A stretch of DNA of 38,807 nucleotides from Planctomycetota bacterium (GTDB lineage Bacteria; Planctomycetota; Planctomycetia; Planctomycetales; Planctomycetaceae): NCBI GenBank assembly GCA_030836185.1, contig JAURQH010000056.1:1-38807 (forward strand), read 5' to 3'. Made by a program: the position numbers and the translations under genes. Shown one piece after another: positions 26,689 to 34,909 of the stretch. Position 1 is the stretch's first letter, and each line of letters starts with the position of its first letter. The notes beneath the pieces were generated by a model. It did no database searches. It saw nothing but the letters and a program-made list of their open reading frames with translations, and was not told where the DNA came from.

Positions 26689-26887
26689 GGCAGTTTGAGA
26701 TTCTGAGAAAAAGGACAATATTTGATGAAATTCAGTGTCCTTGTTTTCGCCCACAATTTCCAACCTGTTTTCCGTCAGAACTGTGGGATTCCGCTGCCCT
26801 TGTCGAAGCTGTCGGAGATTGTCAAAATCAAGTCACTTACAAACCGTGGAATTCTCACCACAATCATCCTGTTGAAAGCCTGCACTC

Positions 26888-27202
26888 ATGAGTCAATTAT
26901 CACATAATGTCTTTTTTACCCTTAAAGATCAGTCGGAAGAAAAAATCACCGGCTTGGTCAATGCTTGTCACAAATATCTCAAAAATCATCCGGGTGTTGT
27001 CTTCTTTGCCGCAGGTCGTTTGGGAGAAGAGTTTCAGCGCCCCGTAAACGATCAGGCGTTTCAGGTGGCCTTACATGTGGTCTTCGAAGACAAAGACGCC
27101 CATGATGCCTACCAGACAATTGAGGATCATCTGACTTTTATTGCCGAGAATAAAGAAAACTGGGAACAGGTCCGTGTATTCGATTCGTATGTGACACAAT
27201 AA
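26888..27202 (+). CDS. Dabb-domain (stress-responsive A/B barrel) protein
   Basis: A 104-residue cytoplasmic protein with a single stress-responsive alpha/beta-barrel domain. The opening LSHNVFFTLKDQSEEKITGLVNAC and the pair QVALHVVFEDKDAHDAYQ and VRVFDSY match the ferredoxin-like Dabb fold. These form dimeric barrels; some are plant or bacterial stress proteins and others are enzymes, so no reaction can be assigned. The gene is divergent from the Ycf46-like gene with 199 bp between starts, which contains both promoters. No Shine-Dalgarno sequence is evident before the ATG. It ends 114 bp before an acyl-carrier-like lipoprotein gene. Confidence 0.85.
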   Translation: MSQLSHNVFFTLKDQSEEKITGLVNACHKYLKNHPGVVFFAAGRLGEEFQRPVNDQAFQVALHVVFEDKDAHDAYQTIEDHLTFIAENKENWEQVRVFDSYVTQ

Positions 27203-27316
27203 TTGTACGATCAGGGTCAAATTGAATTCTGTGGTTTTTGAAGATCGCGGGAACTCTCAGAAGACTAACAGCGTCAGAATGATCATGAATCGATTCTATC
27301 TAATCGAGGTGAGCCG

Positions 27317-27715
27317 ATGAAAACGATTTTGATCGCGTTGTTATCGATGTTGGTGTTCTCCGGTTGCGATTCCTCGAAGCCCGTAAGCCCCACGAATATT
27401 TCTGATGCGCAGAAAGAAATCACTTTCATTCGATCGACTCTGGCGGCCCAATTGAATGTTTCCGAGGAACAGTTAAAAAGTGAAATGCCTTTGGGCGAAC
27501 TGAACCCGCCGATGGATGAAATGGCGCTGGTGAACCTCGTGATGGCCATCGAGCAAAAATACGATGTCACACTTCCCGAGGACAAGCTACTCACCTCAGA
27601 CAAGCCCAATCAGCATCACTTAATGTTGGAGCAGAACACGCTCAATAAGCTGGCGATTATCACACACGATGAGCGCAAATCAGCCGAGTCGTCACCAGGG
27701 ACCACGACGCCCTGA
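27317..27715 (+). CDS. Lipoprotein with a Ser-less acyl-carrier-like domain
   Basis: A 132-residue lipoprotein: MKTILIALLSMLVFSGC gives a signal peptide and a lipobox with C17 as the lipidated residue. Residues about 36-110 align with acyl carrier proteins: a first helix ending QLNVSEEQL, a loop, then DEMALVNLVMAIEQKYDVTLPED, which parallels the DSLDTVELVMALEEEFD helix of ACP. The phosphopantetheine Ser is replaced by Glu (E68 in DEMA), so normal 4'-phosphopantetheine loading is not expected. A good GAGGTG ribosome-binding site precedes the ATG. The last 24 bp overlap the convergent end of the protease gene. This may be a carrier-fold protein used for binding rather than thioester chemistry; that is inference. 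Confidence 0.75.
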   Translation: MKTILIALLSMLVFSGCDSSKPVSPTNISDAQKEITFIRSTLAAQLNVSEEQLKSEMPLGELNPPMDEMALVNLVMAIEQKYDVTLPEDKLLTSDKPNQHHLMLEQNTLNKLAIITHDERKSAESSPGTTTP

Positions 27716-28405
27716 AGTCTGTTCGAGCATCTGGTAGTTGTTGAAGGCTAGAAGCAGAAACATCAAGGCAACGTAGGTTTCGTCCGCTTTCTGCCACGCG
27801 ACAATCGCAACGCCAACACCAACAATAATGCCCAGCTTGAAAGTGTTGGCCATGCCGCGATAAGGATCGAGGCGCTGGCAGACCTGTTGGGCCACCTGCC
27901 CTCCATCGAGAGGGTACACCGGAAGTAAATTAACGAGCCCCCACCACAAATTCACAAATTTCAATTGCAAGAAGATATAAAACATCATGGGGGTCTGCCG
28001 GATCCCCTGTTGCGCCATCAAATATTCCACGGCAATGACCACCCCATATAGAATGAACCCCGCCCCAGGCCCGGCCAGCGAAATTAAGACGCTGCGAGTC
28101 GGAGTGTAGCCGTAAGAAGGTTGAAACGAAGCCAATCCGCCAAAATGATAAAGTGTGATGTTGGGTGGCCAGCCGAAGTTTCGAGCCATCAAAGCATGTC
28201 CCAGTTCATGAACCAGTATCGAGACCAATACAATTCCTGTCCACAAAAGTATTGGAATTAACACATTGACTTGCAGCTCTCGCGCCCAGCCTTCCGAAAA
28301 CCCCATAATGGCACACAGCACAAAAAATGCCGGATGAATGCGGACCGGGATTCCCAGCACTTGGAAATGTAAGTCGTATTGCGTGTGTGGGACTTGGCCG
28401 AACAT
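27692..28405 (-). CDS. Site-2 protease family M50 metalloprotease
   Basis: A 237-residue integral membrane zinc protease. The catalytic helix LVSILVHELGHALMARN carries HELGH (H66, E67, H70), and NLLPVYPLDGGQV supplies the second conserved Asp (about D167) that completes the zinc site. The remaining hydrophobic segments give about six membrane helices. There is no PDZ or CBS domain, so this is a minimal site-2 protease of the kind often annotated as a stand-alone M50 peptidase. Such enzymes cleave transmembrane segments of anti-sigma factors or other regulators; no such target is adjacent. The gene converges on and overlaps the lipoprotein gene by 24 bp and is divergent from nadC, with 139 bp between starts. 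Confidence 0.9.
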   Translation of the reverse strand: MFGQVPHTQYDLHFQVLGIPVRIHPAFFVLCAIMGFSEGWARELQVNVLIPILLWTGIVLVSILVHELGHALMARNFGWPPNITLYHFGGLASFQPSYGYTPTRSVLISLAGPGAGFILYGVVIAVEYLMAQQGIRQTPMMFYIFLQLKFVNLWWGLVNLLPVYPLDGGQVAQQVCQRLDPYRGMANTFKLGIIVGVGVAIVAWQKADETYVALMFLLLAFNNYQMLEQTSGRRGPW

Positions 28406-28544
28406 ATTTTCTCTTGGGGTGATTAGGTCAGTAGACCTTCAAAGTGTAGACAATCGATCTCCTTCCGACAATTGGTGGCTGACTCGACCCGGGCGATTCG
28501 TTCTCTACAATAGATTTCACCCTTATTCTGTTTCTGAGGTGAAT

Positions 28545-29426
28545 ATGTCACAACTGCAATTTTATCAATCGGACCGTGGTTCTGCCGCGATGCTGATTTC
28601 GCTGGCACTCGCGGAGGATTTGCGAGAAGTTGGCGATTTGACCTCCGAAAATCTAATCGATCCTGAACTTCAAGCAACAATTAAAGTCGTTTCTCGTCAG
28701 CAGGGAGTCGTTGCCGGTCAGCCTGTGGCAGAAATGCTGTTTCAGCAACTCGACCATTCTGTGGTGTGGACGAAACAATTGCCGGACGGTTCCGAAGTCG
28801 AACCGGGTTCCGTGATTGCAACAGTCGCAGGACCGGTCGTCTCTCTACTCAAAGGAGAGCGAACCGCACTCAATTTTCTCACTCAACTTTCTGGTGTAGC
28901 GACACTCACTCAACAATACGTCGATCTCGTCGCCGACACGAAAGCCGTCATTCTCGATACTCGCAAAACTTGGCCCGGATTTCGCAATCTGGAAAAATAT
29001 GCCGTCCGCGCAGGAGGTGGAACCAATCATCGGATGGGTCTCTACGACGGCGTGATGATCAAAGACAATCATCTGGCAGCTTGGAACACCAGTGGAGCGG
29101 GGACAATCGCCGATGCTATTCAAGAAGTTCGCAATAAAGTGGATCAGGGAATCACGATTGAAGTGGAAGTCGACACGCTCGATCAATTGAAAGCCGCTCT
29201 TCCAGCCAAGCCCGATTACATCCTTCTCGACAACATGTCACCGGATTTGTTGCGAGAAGCAGTCGGCATCCGCGATGAGGTGTCTCCAGAAATTTTATTG
29301 GAGGCGTCGGGAGGCATCAATTTAGAGACGGTTCGCGCAGTGGCCGAGAGTGGCGTTGATCGTATCAGTATCGGTGCGTTAACTCACTCGGTCATCGGAC
29401 TCGATATCGGTTTTGATTGGAACTGA
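28545..29426 (+). CDS. nadC: Nicotinate-nucleotide diphosphorylase (quinolinate phosphoribosyltransferase)
   Basis: A 293-residue enzyme that joins quinolinate and PRPP to give nicotinate mononucleotide, CO2 and PPi in NAD synthesis. Landmarks are ALAEDLREVGDLTSE, the LKGERTALNFLTQLSGVATLT core, LDTRKTWPGFRNLEKYAV and AGGGTNHRMGLYDGVMIKDNH for the active site, then ILLDNMSP and EASGGI at the end of the barrel. The start at 28545 has a TGAGGTGAAT ribosome-binding site and gives the usual N-terminus; a longer frame from 28338 is not credible. nadA and nadB are not nearby. It is divergent from the site-2 protease gene and followed after 137 bp by a Tat-exported oxidoreductase. Confidence 0.97.
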   Translation: MSQLQFYQSDRGSAAMLISLALAEDLREVGDLTSENLIDPELQATIKVVSRQQGVVAGQPVAEMLFQQLDHSVVWTKQLPDGSEVEPGSVIATVAGPVVSLLKGERTALNFLTQLSGVATLTQQYVDLVADTKAVILDTRKTWPGFRNLEKYAVRAGGGTNHRMGLYDGVMIKDNHLAAWNTSGAGTIADAIQEVRNKVDQGITIEVEVDTLDQLKAALPAKPDYILLDNMSPDLLREAVGIRDEVSPEILLEASGGINLETVRAVAESGVDRISIGALTHSVIGLDIGFDWN

Positions 29427-29563
29427 TCGGTTGTGAAAGTTGTCTGATCCGCAAAAAACAGATGTTTCAGCGATTAGATTTCTGGTAGACTGATGAGTCC
29501 TCCATGAAGAATCAACTCTTCAGATTGAACGTCCAACCACTCACTGAGATCGAGGCCACTTTC

Positions 29564-30886
29564 ATGACTACGAAAAAATCTTCGCTTTCACGGCGTACCT
29601 TTATGGCTGGCACTGCCGGTGCGATGTCTCTGCCCTTGTTCGTTCCGAAATCAGTTCTCGGAAATGCCGAGAATGCGGCCGCCAACGATAAAATCACTCT
29701 GGGATTCATCGGCGTTGGAAAAATGGCCTACGGTTCCCATATGCCGCATTTTTTGAAAATGCCCGAAGTGAAAGTGCTCGCCGTTTGTGATGTCGATACG
29801 AATCGACGAGAAGCAGCACAGAAACGAGTCAACGATGCTTATGGCAACAAAGATTGCGATGCCTACAACGATTACGGTGATCTCTTGGCACGCGATGATA
29901 TCGACGCGGTCGTCATCGCAACTCCCGACCATTGGCATGCGTTGGTGATTCGCGATGCGGTGAAAGCCGGCAAAGATATTTATGCCGAAAAACCCCTGAC
30001 AAATAATCTCGCCGAAGCAAAAATCGTGATGGACACGGTCAAGAATTCTGAGATCATTTTCCAGACTGGTTCCCAGCAACGGGCCAGCGAAAACTTCCGT
30101 CATGCGTGCGAACTCATCCAAAACGGATACCTCGGCAAAATCAGTCGCGTGGAAGTGGGTGTCGGTGGACCGCCGTCTCCTGACAAACTGCCCGGTGAAG
30201 AAATGGAACCGGGACTCGATTGGGAACGCTGGTTGGGACCGGCTCCTATGCGAGAATACAGTTCCGTTCTCAGTCCACGGGGTGTCCACAATCATTTCCC
30301 GTCTTGGCGTAACTTCCAACCTTATGGTGGCGGTGGCATGACCGACTGGGGCGCGCATCATTTCGATATCGCCCAGTGGGGTCTCGGTATGGATGAATCG
30401 GGACCGGTAGAAATTGTCCCGCCGGAAGACCCCAAGCGAGGAAACGGCCTCAAATATATCTACGACAACGGTGTCGAACTTCTTCACGGCGGTAAGAGTG
30501 GTGTCACGTTCTTTGGCTCAGAGGGAGAATTGTTCGTCAATCGTGGAAAGCTCTCCAGCACGCCAGAAGAGATCGTCAAGATTAAACTGAAAGATGGTGA
30601 CGTGCATCTCTACAAAGCACCGGGTGGGAGTCACGGTGGACATCGCCAGGACTGGATTAACTCTGTCAAAAGTCGCAAGCAACCGAACTGCCCAATTGAA
30701 ATCGGTGCTCGCTCAGTGGCGGTCTGCCATCTTGGGAACATTGCCTATCGACATGCGGAAGAACTGGGAGGCAAGTCGTTGAAATGGGATCCGCAAGAGT
30801 GGAAGTTCGTTGGTAATGAAGCCGCCAACAAATGGCAAGATTATCCTTACGAACGTCGTGAAGGATACGAACTCGCCAAAGTCTGA
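29564..30886 (+). CDS. Tat-exported Gfo/Idh/MocA-family oxidoreductase
   Basis: A 440-residue protein with a twin-arginine signal (SRRTFMAGTAGAMSLPLFVP), followed by a Rossmann NAD(P)-binding domain. It has LGFIGVGKMAYGSHMPHF and VLAVCDVD at the start of the fold, then the EKP motif at E142-P144. GGGGMTDWGAHHFDIAQWGLG lies in the substrate-binding region, with a conserved H of the GAHHFD type. The family oxidises or reduces sugar alcohols and related compounds. Tat-exported members are very common in Planctomycetota. The enzyme's sugar is not deducible. The start at 29564 makes the Tat signal terminal; a longer frame from 29504 adds 20 unsupported residues. A strong intrinsic terminator follows 30 bp after the stop. 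Confidence 0.9.
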   Translation: MTTKKSSLSRRTFMAGTAGAMSLPLFVPKSVLGNAENAAANDKITLGFIGVGKMAYGSHMPHFLKMPEVKVLAVCDVDTNRREAAQKRVNDAYGNKDCDAYNDYGDLLARDDIDAVVIATPDHWHALVIRDAVKAGKDIYAEKPLTNNLAEAKIVMDTVKNSEIIFQTGSQQRASENFRHACELIQNGYLGKISRVEVGVGGPPSPDKLPGEEMEPGLDWERWLGPAPMREYSSVLSPRGVHNHFPSWRNFQPYGGGGMTDWGAHHFDIAQWGLGMDESGPVEIVPPEDPKRGNGLKYIYDNGVELLHGGKSGVTFFGSEGELFVNRGKLSSTPEEIVKIKLKDGDVHLYKAPGGSHGGHRQDWINSVKSRKQPNCPIEIGARSVAVCHLGNIAYRHAEELGGKSLKWDPQEWKFVGNEAANKWQDYPYERREGYELAKV

Positions 30887-30915
30887 TTCTTTACGATGAA
30901 GATCATCAAAATTCG

Positions 30916-30956
30916 AGCGCGTGCTGAATCAATTCGGCACGCGCTTTCCTTTTTTC
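30916..30956 (+). terminator. Intrinsic terminator after the Gfo/Idh/MocA gene
   Basis: A perfect nine-base GC-rich stem AGCGCGTGC (30916-30924) pairs with GCACGCGCT (30937-30945) around a 12-base loop that can extend the stem further. It is followed by TTTCCTTTTTT. It lies 30 bp past the oxidoreductase stop and 24 bp before the LRR gene start, so it separates the two transcription units. Confidence 0.85.
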
Positions 30957-30979
30957 AATTGTGACTAATCTTTGAGGGC

Positions 30980-32218
30980 ATGATGTCGGCGACTTTGAAA
31001 TACCCTGTTCTCTTTATCACAGCTTTGCTGCTGATCGCGAATCTCTCGGGCTGCGATTCTATTCCGCCCGATCAATCTGACCAGACTAGAAGCACAGCCG
31101 TAGATGAAAGCGAGTCACCGGAGTCTCCTGCGGAACCAGAACCCGAACCGACGCCTTCCGTCTTCACAGACGAAGAACTTGCGGAAGCAACCCAGATGGC
31201 TACTGATGTGGGGATCTACATTCGTAAGAACGCTCACGATCAGGTGACGGTTTTCGATACGGCCCGCAATCGCAGTTGGGTAGACGACTATCAATTGCAG
31301 GAACTGCTCAAACTGGAATACCTGGAAAATTTAACCGTAGAAGGCCCCGGCGTCACGGATCAGGCCGCCGAAGCAATTGCAAAATTACCGCGACTGACAT
31401 CGCTCACGATGAAGAACACACTGATCAGCGATGCGGGCATCGCCATGTTGGCGGATGTCAAAAGCTTGAAGATCATTGATTTACGCTTGTCGCCATTGGT
31501 GACGGATCAAACAATGCAAACTTTGGCCGAAATGCCTGCTTTGAAAGCCGTTCGTTTAAGCGGTGTGACACAGTTGAGTGATGAAGGTGTCGAAATTCTG
31601 TTGGCTTTGCCCGAGTTGAGTGAACTCGATTTACGAAACTGTCGCAATGTGACCAACACCACGATTCAGAAATTGATCGACAAAAAGACGCTGCGAACTC
31701 TGAAAATTGGTGGTGGGTCGATCAATGACGAGACTCTCAGCATCTTGTCTGAAATGACGCAACTCACCGGCTTGTCACTCGATAACTGTGATATTACCGA
31801 TGAAGGATTGCCGAAGCTCGCCGCGTTGCCAATTCGTGACCTGACAGTCTATCAGTGTTCATCGATTACCGATCATGGTGTTGCATTTCTGAAAACGTCA
31901 TCCGCCTTACAACGGCTCACACTCCGCGATTTACGAATTACTGGCTCAGTTTTGTCTGAGTTACCAAGTTCTGACAAATTGACCAGCCTCAATGTGTCTC
32001 AAACCAACTTCGGAGATGAGCAAGCCGAGCAACTTGCGAACTTGTCGAATCTTGTCGATTTGAATGTCAGTGAGACTCCATTGACCGATGCGGCCATCAC
32101 CAGTCTTTCAAAACTGACGAGTCTGAAAAATCTGATGATGACACAAACTCAAATGACAAGCGACGGCATTGAAAAACTCAAAGCGGCATTGCCCGATTGT
32201 TCGATTCGTTCGAACTAA
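30980..32218 (+). CDS. Leucine-rich-repeat lipoprotein (AMN1-type repeats)
   Basis: A 412-residue lipoprotein: MMSATLKYPVLFITALLLIANLSGC gives a signal peptide and a lipobox with the modified Cys at position 25. A Pro/Glu-rich, acidic spacer (about 30-65) follows. Then come about a dozen LRR units of the cysteine-containing, AMN1-like type, with LxxLxLxxCxxIT(D/N) patterns such as LTSLTMKNTLISDAGIAML and LSELDLRNCRNVTNTTIQKL. The repeats occupy about residues 95-405. Such proteins bind other proteins; a surface adhesion or scaffolding role is inferred. The next gene encodes another LRR lipoprotein starting 48 bp later, so the two probably form a pair. The start could be either of two adjacent ATGs. 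Confidence 0.87.
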   Translation: MMSATLKYPVLFITALLLIANLSGCDSIPPDQSDQTRSTAVDESESPESPAEPEPEPTPSVFTDEELAEATQMATDVGIYIRKNAHDQVTVFDTARNRSWVDDYQLQELLKLEYLENLTVEGPGVTDQAAEAIAKLPRLTSLTMKNTLISDAGIAMLADVKSLKIIDLRLSPLVTDQTMQTLAEMPALKAVRLSGVTQLSDEGVEILLALPELSELDLRNCRNVTNTTIQKLIDKKTLRTLKIGGGSINDETLSILSEMTQLTGLSLDNCDITDEGLPKLAALPIRDLTVYQCSSITDHGVAFLKTSSALQRLTLRDLRITGSVLSELPSSDKLTSLNVSQTNFGDEQAEQLANLSNLVDLNVSETPLTDAAITSLSKLTSLKNLMMTQTQMTSDGIEKLKAALPDCSIRSN

Positions 32219-32265
32219 TTCAACTGTCTGAACTCAACCTGTTAGCAAAATACATCGAGAATATT

Positions 32266-33144
32266 ATGCGACCTTTCATCTGTTTATCTCTGTGTGCAGT
32301 CATGTTTCTTACGGGATGTTCGGACAAGGATGAGACTTCCACGACGGAAGACGACTCCTATTCTCCTCCCGTGTTAGAAGCTCCTGCCAAAGACATGACC
32401 CGCGAGATGTCCGTCGAAGAACTGATGGAAAAGCTCGGCGTGGGCGAACGCGGTCAAGCTCAAAAAATTGGCGGCAAAATTCGCAAAGTGCGTCTGGTCC
32501 AGACCAACGTGAAAGATCTTTCGCCGTTGAAAGGTCTCGAACTGATTATGCTGGACCTCACATTTTGTTCTGTAAAAGATTTGACTCCCTTGGAAGGGAT
32601 GCCCCTCGAAGAGCTTTATCTCGAAAAAACCGATATCACGGATGATTCACTGGCAGCACTCACCGACATGCCGTTGAAGATTCTTTATCTCGGCAGTACC
32701 GAAGTGACCAATATTTCTCCGCTCTCCGGTTTGCCACTCAGGCAATTGAATCTGCTCGATGCTCCCGTGGAATCGATTCAGGGAATCGAAGAAATGCCTT
32801 TGCAAACTTTGTGGGTGCCGGGAACAAATGTCTCGGATCTCTCACCTCTCAAAGGGAAACAACTGCAATCGGTCGATATCGCGCGTTCCAAAGTCACTTC
32901 CCTTGCACCGCTGGCCGGAATGACGACTTTACAACGACTTAATATGGAAGCCATCGAAGTGACCGACCTCACTCCGTTGGAAGGGTTGCCGTTGACCCGC
33001 TTGATCTTCAATCCTGCCAAGATTGAAAAGGGTCTGGATATGGTGCGTAACATGCCGTCGCTACAGGAAGTCGGTCTCGACTTTGAATCCAAAATGCCTC
33101 CAGCACAGTTCTGGACGAAATACGATGCGGGTGAATTTCAATAA
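32266..33144 (+). CDS. Leucine-rich-repeat lipoprotein, second of a pair
   Basis: A 292-residue lipoprotein: MRPFICLSLCAVMFLTGC with the modified Cys at position 18. A short charged linker follows, then about ten LRR units of the type KDLSPLKGLELIMLDLTFC and DLTPLEGMPLEELYLEKTDIT. The chain ends with AQFWTKYDAGEF, a tail that recurs in planctomycete LRR and kinase-associated LRR proteins. The repeats are shorter and of a different subtype (SPLxGxPL) from those in the gene before it. A frame beginning at 32197 overlaps the previous stop but lacks a signal peptide; the ATG at 32266 is preferred. Co-expression with the upstream LRR gene suggests joint surface function, but no partner is known. 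Confidence 0.85.
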   Translation: MRPFICLSLCAVMFLTGCSDKDETSTTEDDSYSPPVLEAPAKDMTREMSVEELMEKLGVGERGQAQKIGGKIRKVRLVQTNVKDLSPLKGLELIMLDLTFCSVKDLTPLEGMPLEELYLEKTDITDDSLAALTDMPLKILYLGSTEVTNISPLSGLPLRQLNLLDAPVESIQGIEEMPLQTLWVPGTNVSDLSPLKGKQLQSVDIARSKVTSLAPLAGMTTLQRLNMEAIEVTDLTPLEGLPLTRLIFNPAKIEKGLDMVRNMPSLQEVGLDFESKMPPAQFWTKYDAGEFQ

Positions 33145-33261
33145 GAGATTGTGAGAGAACTCTTGAATCCTGAAGTCGCCTCTTGAGATCCCATCAAAAT
33201 CCCTGCATGATTGAGGGTGTGGAAGCACTCTCCTCCCCATCCTCATCGGGAAACCTTCATC

Positions 33262-34899
33262 ATGCGTTGGATTTCATTCACATTGGCTCTGTTGGTCTCC
33301 ACTGGTAGCTCGCATCATCTTCTCTCTGCTGAGGAAAAGAACACGTTCGATTTAACGCTTCGCTCGCGCGTACCGGCCGATGCTGAGAGTGGTCTCTATC
33401 ATCATCAGTTTGAGGAACAAAAATGGACACCGACAGAGACGGCGATCATTGTTTGCGACATGTGGGATTTGCACCACTGCTACAATGCTGTCCAGCGAGA
33501 GACCGAGATGGCTCCCCGCATGAATCGTCTGCTCAAACAAGCTCGCAATTCAGGCGCAACCATTATTCATTCTCCCAGTAGCTGCATGGCTTTCTATGAA
33601 GATCACCCTGCTCGTCAGCGAGCCAAGTCGATTGTGAAAGTCGCCAATCTTCCGGAAAAAATTGGTGAGTGGTGTCACCAAATTCCTGCCGAGGAACGAG
33701 GCGTCTATCCCATCGATCAAACCGATGGTGGCGAAGACGACGATCCTGTTCAACATGCCAAGTGGGCCAAAGAACTCAAAGCGAAAGGGCTCAACCCGCG
33801 CGCTCCGTGGACTCGTCAAACCGACATGCTCACCATCGATAACGATCTCGATTTCATTAGCGACAACGGCGAAGAAATCTGGTCGATTCTGGAAAGAAAC
33901 AAACTCAAAAATGTGATGCTCGTCGGCGTACACACCAACATGTGCGTTCTCGGGCGTCCCTTCGGATTACGTCAGATGGCTCAGAACGGAAAGAACGTCG
34001 TCCTCGTTCGCGACATGACCGACACGATGTACAATCCGGGTGCGTGGCCTTACGTCTCTCATTTCACGGGGACGGACTTGATTATCGAGCACATCGAAAA
34101 GTTCGTTTGCCCCACCGTGACCTCGGCAATGATTATTGGTGGAGACGAATTTCGTTTCCAAAACGATACCCGCCCTCACTTGGCCGTCGTGATTGCCGAA
34201 GATGAGTATCGGACGAATGAAACATTACTCCCGTTCGTCAAACATCAGTTAGGGAAAAGATTTCGGACCACAATTTTGCACGGCAGCAAAAAGACGCGCA
34301 ACGACATTCCCAATCTGCATTTGATTGATGATGCCGACGTGTTGATGATCAGCGTGCGTCGTCGCCCATTGCCGGCCGAGCAATTATCACATATTCAAGA
34401 GTTTGAAGCGGCCGGGAAACCGATGATCGGCATTCGTACGGCCTCGCATCCCTTTCATTTGAGGAAGAAACCAGCTCCCGAAGGACTGGCCGATTGGCCG
34501 ACGTTTGATGCCGATGTGTGGGGTGGTAATTACTCAAACCATTATGGTAACGGCCCTGTGACAAAAGTTTCTGTGGCTGTCGGCGCGAAAGATCACGCGA
34601 TGTTGAAGTCTGTCGATGTCGATACCATGACCAGCAAAGGTTCATTGTATGTTGTTCGCCCGCTTGCCAAGAAAGCCACACCTGTTCTGATGGGTGCGAT
34701 CCCAGATGAAGAATCGGAACCGATCGCGTGGACCAACATCCGAAAGAACGGCGGCAAATCGTTTTATACGTCACTCGGATACATCGGAAACTTCGAACAG
34801 CCCGCGTTCGTTCAATTTCTGGCTAATGCAGTCCATTGGGCTGTCGGTTTGCCGACCCCCGCCAACATTAAGAATCCCACCTCCACTTCCAAAGAGTGA
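33262..34899 (+). CDS. Exported isochorismatase-ThuA fusion protein
   Basis: A 545-residue protein with a signal peptide (FTLALLVSTGSSHHLLSA). Residues about 45-270 are a cysteine-hydrolase (isochorismatase-like) domain. TAIIVCDMWDLHHC gives the catalytic Asp (D66), and MLVGVHTNMCVLGRP gives the nucleophile C228, with downstream VLVRDMTDTMY. I cannot place the usual catalytic Lys with confidence; the matching stretch reads PWTRQTDML. Residues about 290-520 resemble the ThuA-like domain, a class I glutamine-amidotransferase fold used in trehalose or sugar utilisation, with LAVVIAEDEYRTNETLLPFV and ISVRRRPLPAEQL. The dehydrogenase gene begins 11 bp after the stop, so the two are almost surely co-transcribed. 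The substrate is unknown. Confidence 0.85.
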   Translation: MRWISFTLALLVSTGSSHHLLSAEEKNTFDLTLRSRVPADAESGLYHHQFEEQKWTPTETAIIVCDMWDLHHCYNAVQRETEMAPRMNRLLKQARNSGATIIHSPSSCMAFYEDHPARQRAKSIVKVANLPEKIGEWCHQIPAEERGVYPIDQTDGGEDDDPVQHAKWAKELKAKGLNPRAPWTRQTDMLTIDNDLDFISDNGEEIWSILERNKLKNVMLVGVHTNMCVLGRPFGLRQMAQNGKNVVLVRDMTDTMYNPGAWPYVSHFTGTDLIIEHIEKFVCPTVTSAMIIGGDEFRFQNDTRPHLAVVIAEDEYRTNETLLPFVKHQLGKRFRTTILHGSKKTRNDIPNLHLIDDADVLMISVRRRPLPAEQLSHIQEFEAAGKPMIGIRTASHPFHLRKKPAPEGLADWPTFDADVWGGNYSNHYGNGPVTKVSVAVGAKDHAMLKSVDVDTMTSKGSLYVVRPLAKKATPVLMGAIPDEESEPIAWTNIRKNGGKSFYTSLGYIGNFEQPAFVQFLANAVHWAVGLPTPANIKNPTSTSKE

Positions 34900-34909
34900 A
34901 AGTCCCGCC

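Noticed and set aside
29651-30487. Long minus-strand open frame opposite the Gfo/Idh/MocA gene (278 codons)
   Set aside because: It is fully antisense to a clear, motif-rich oxidoreductase gene, has no recognisable domain and its composition mirrors that gene.
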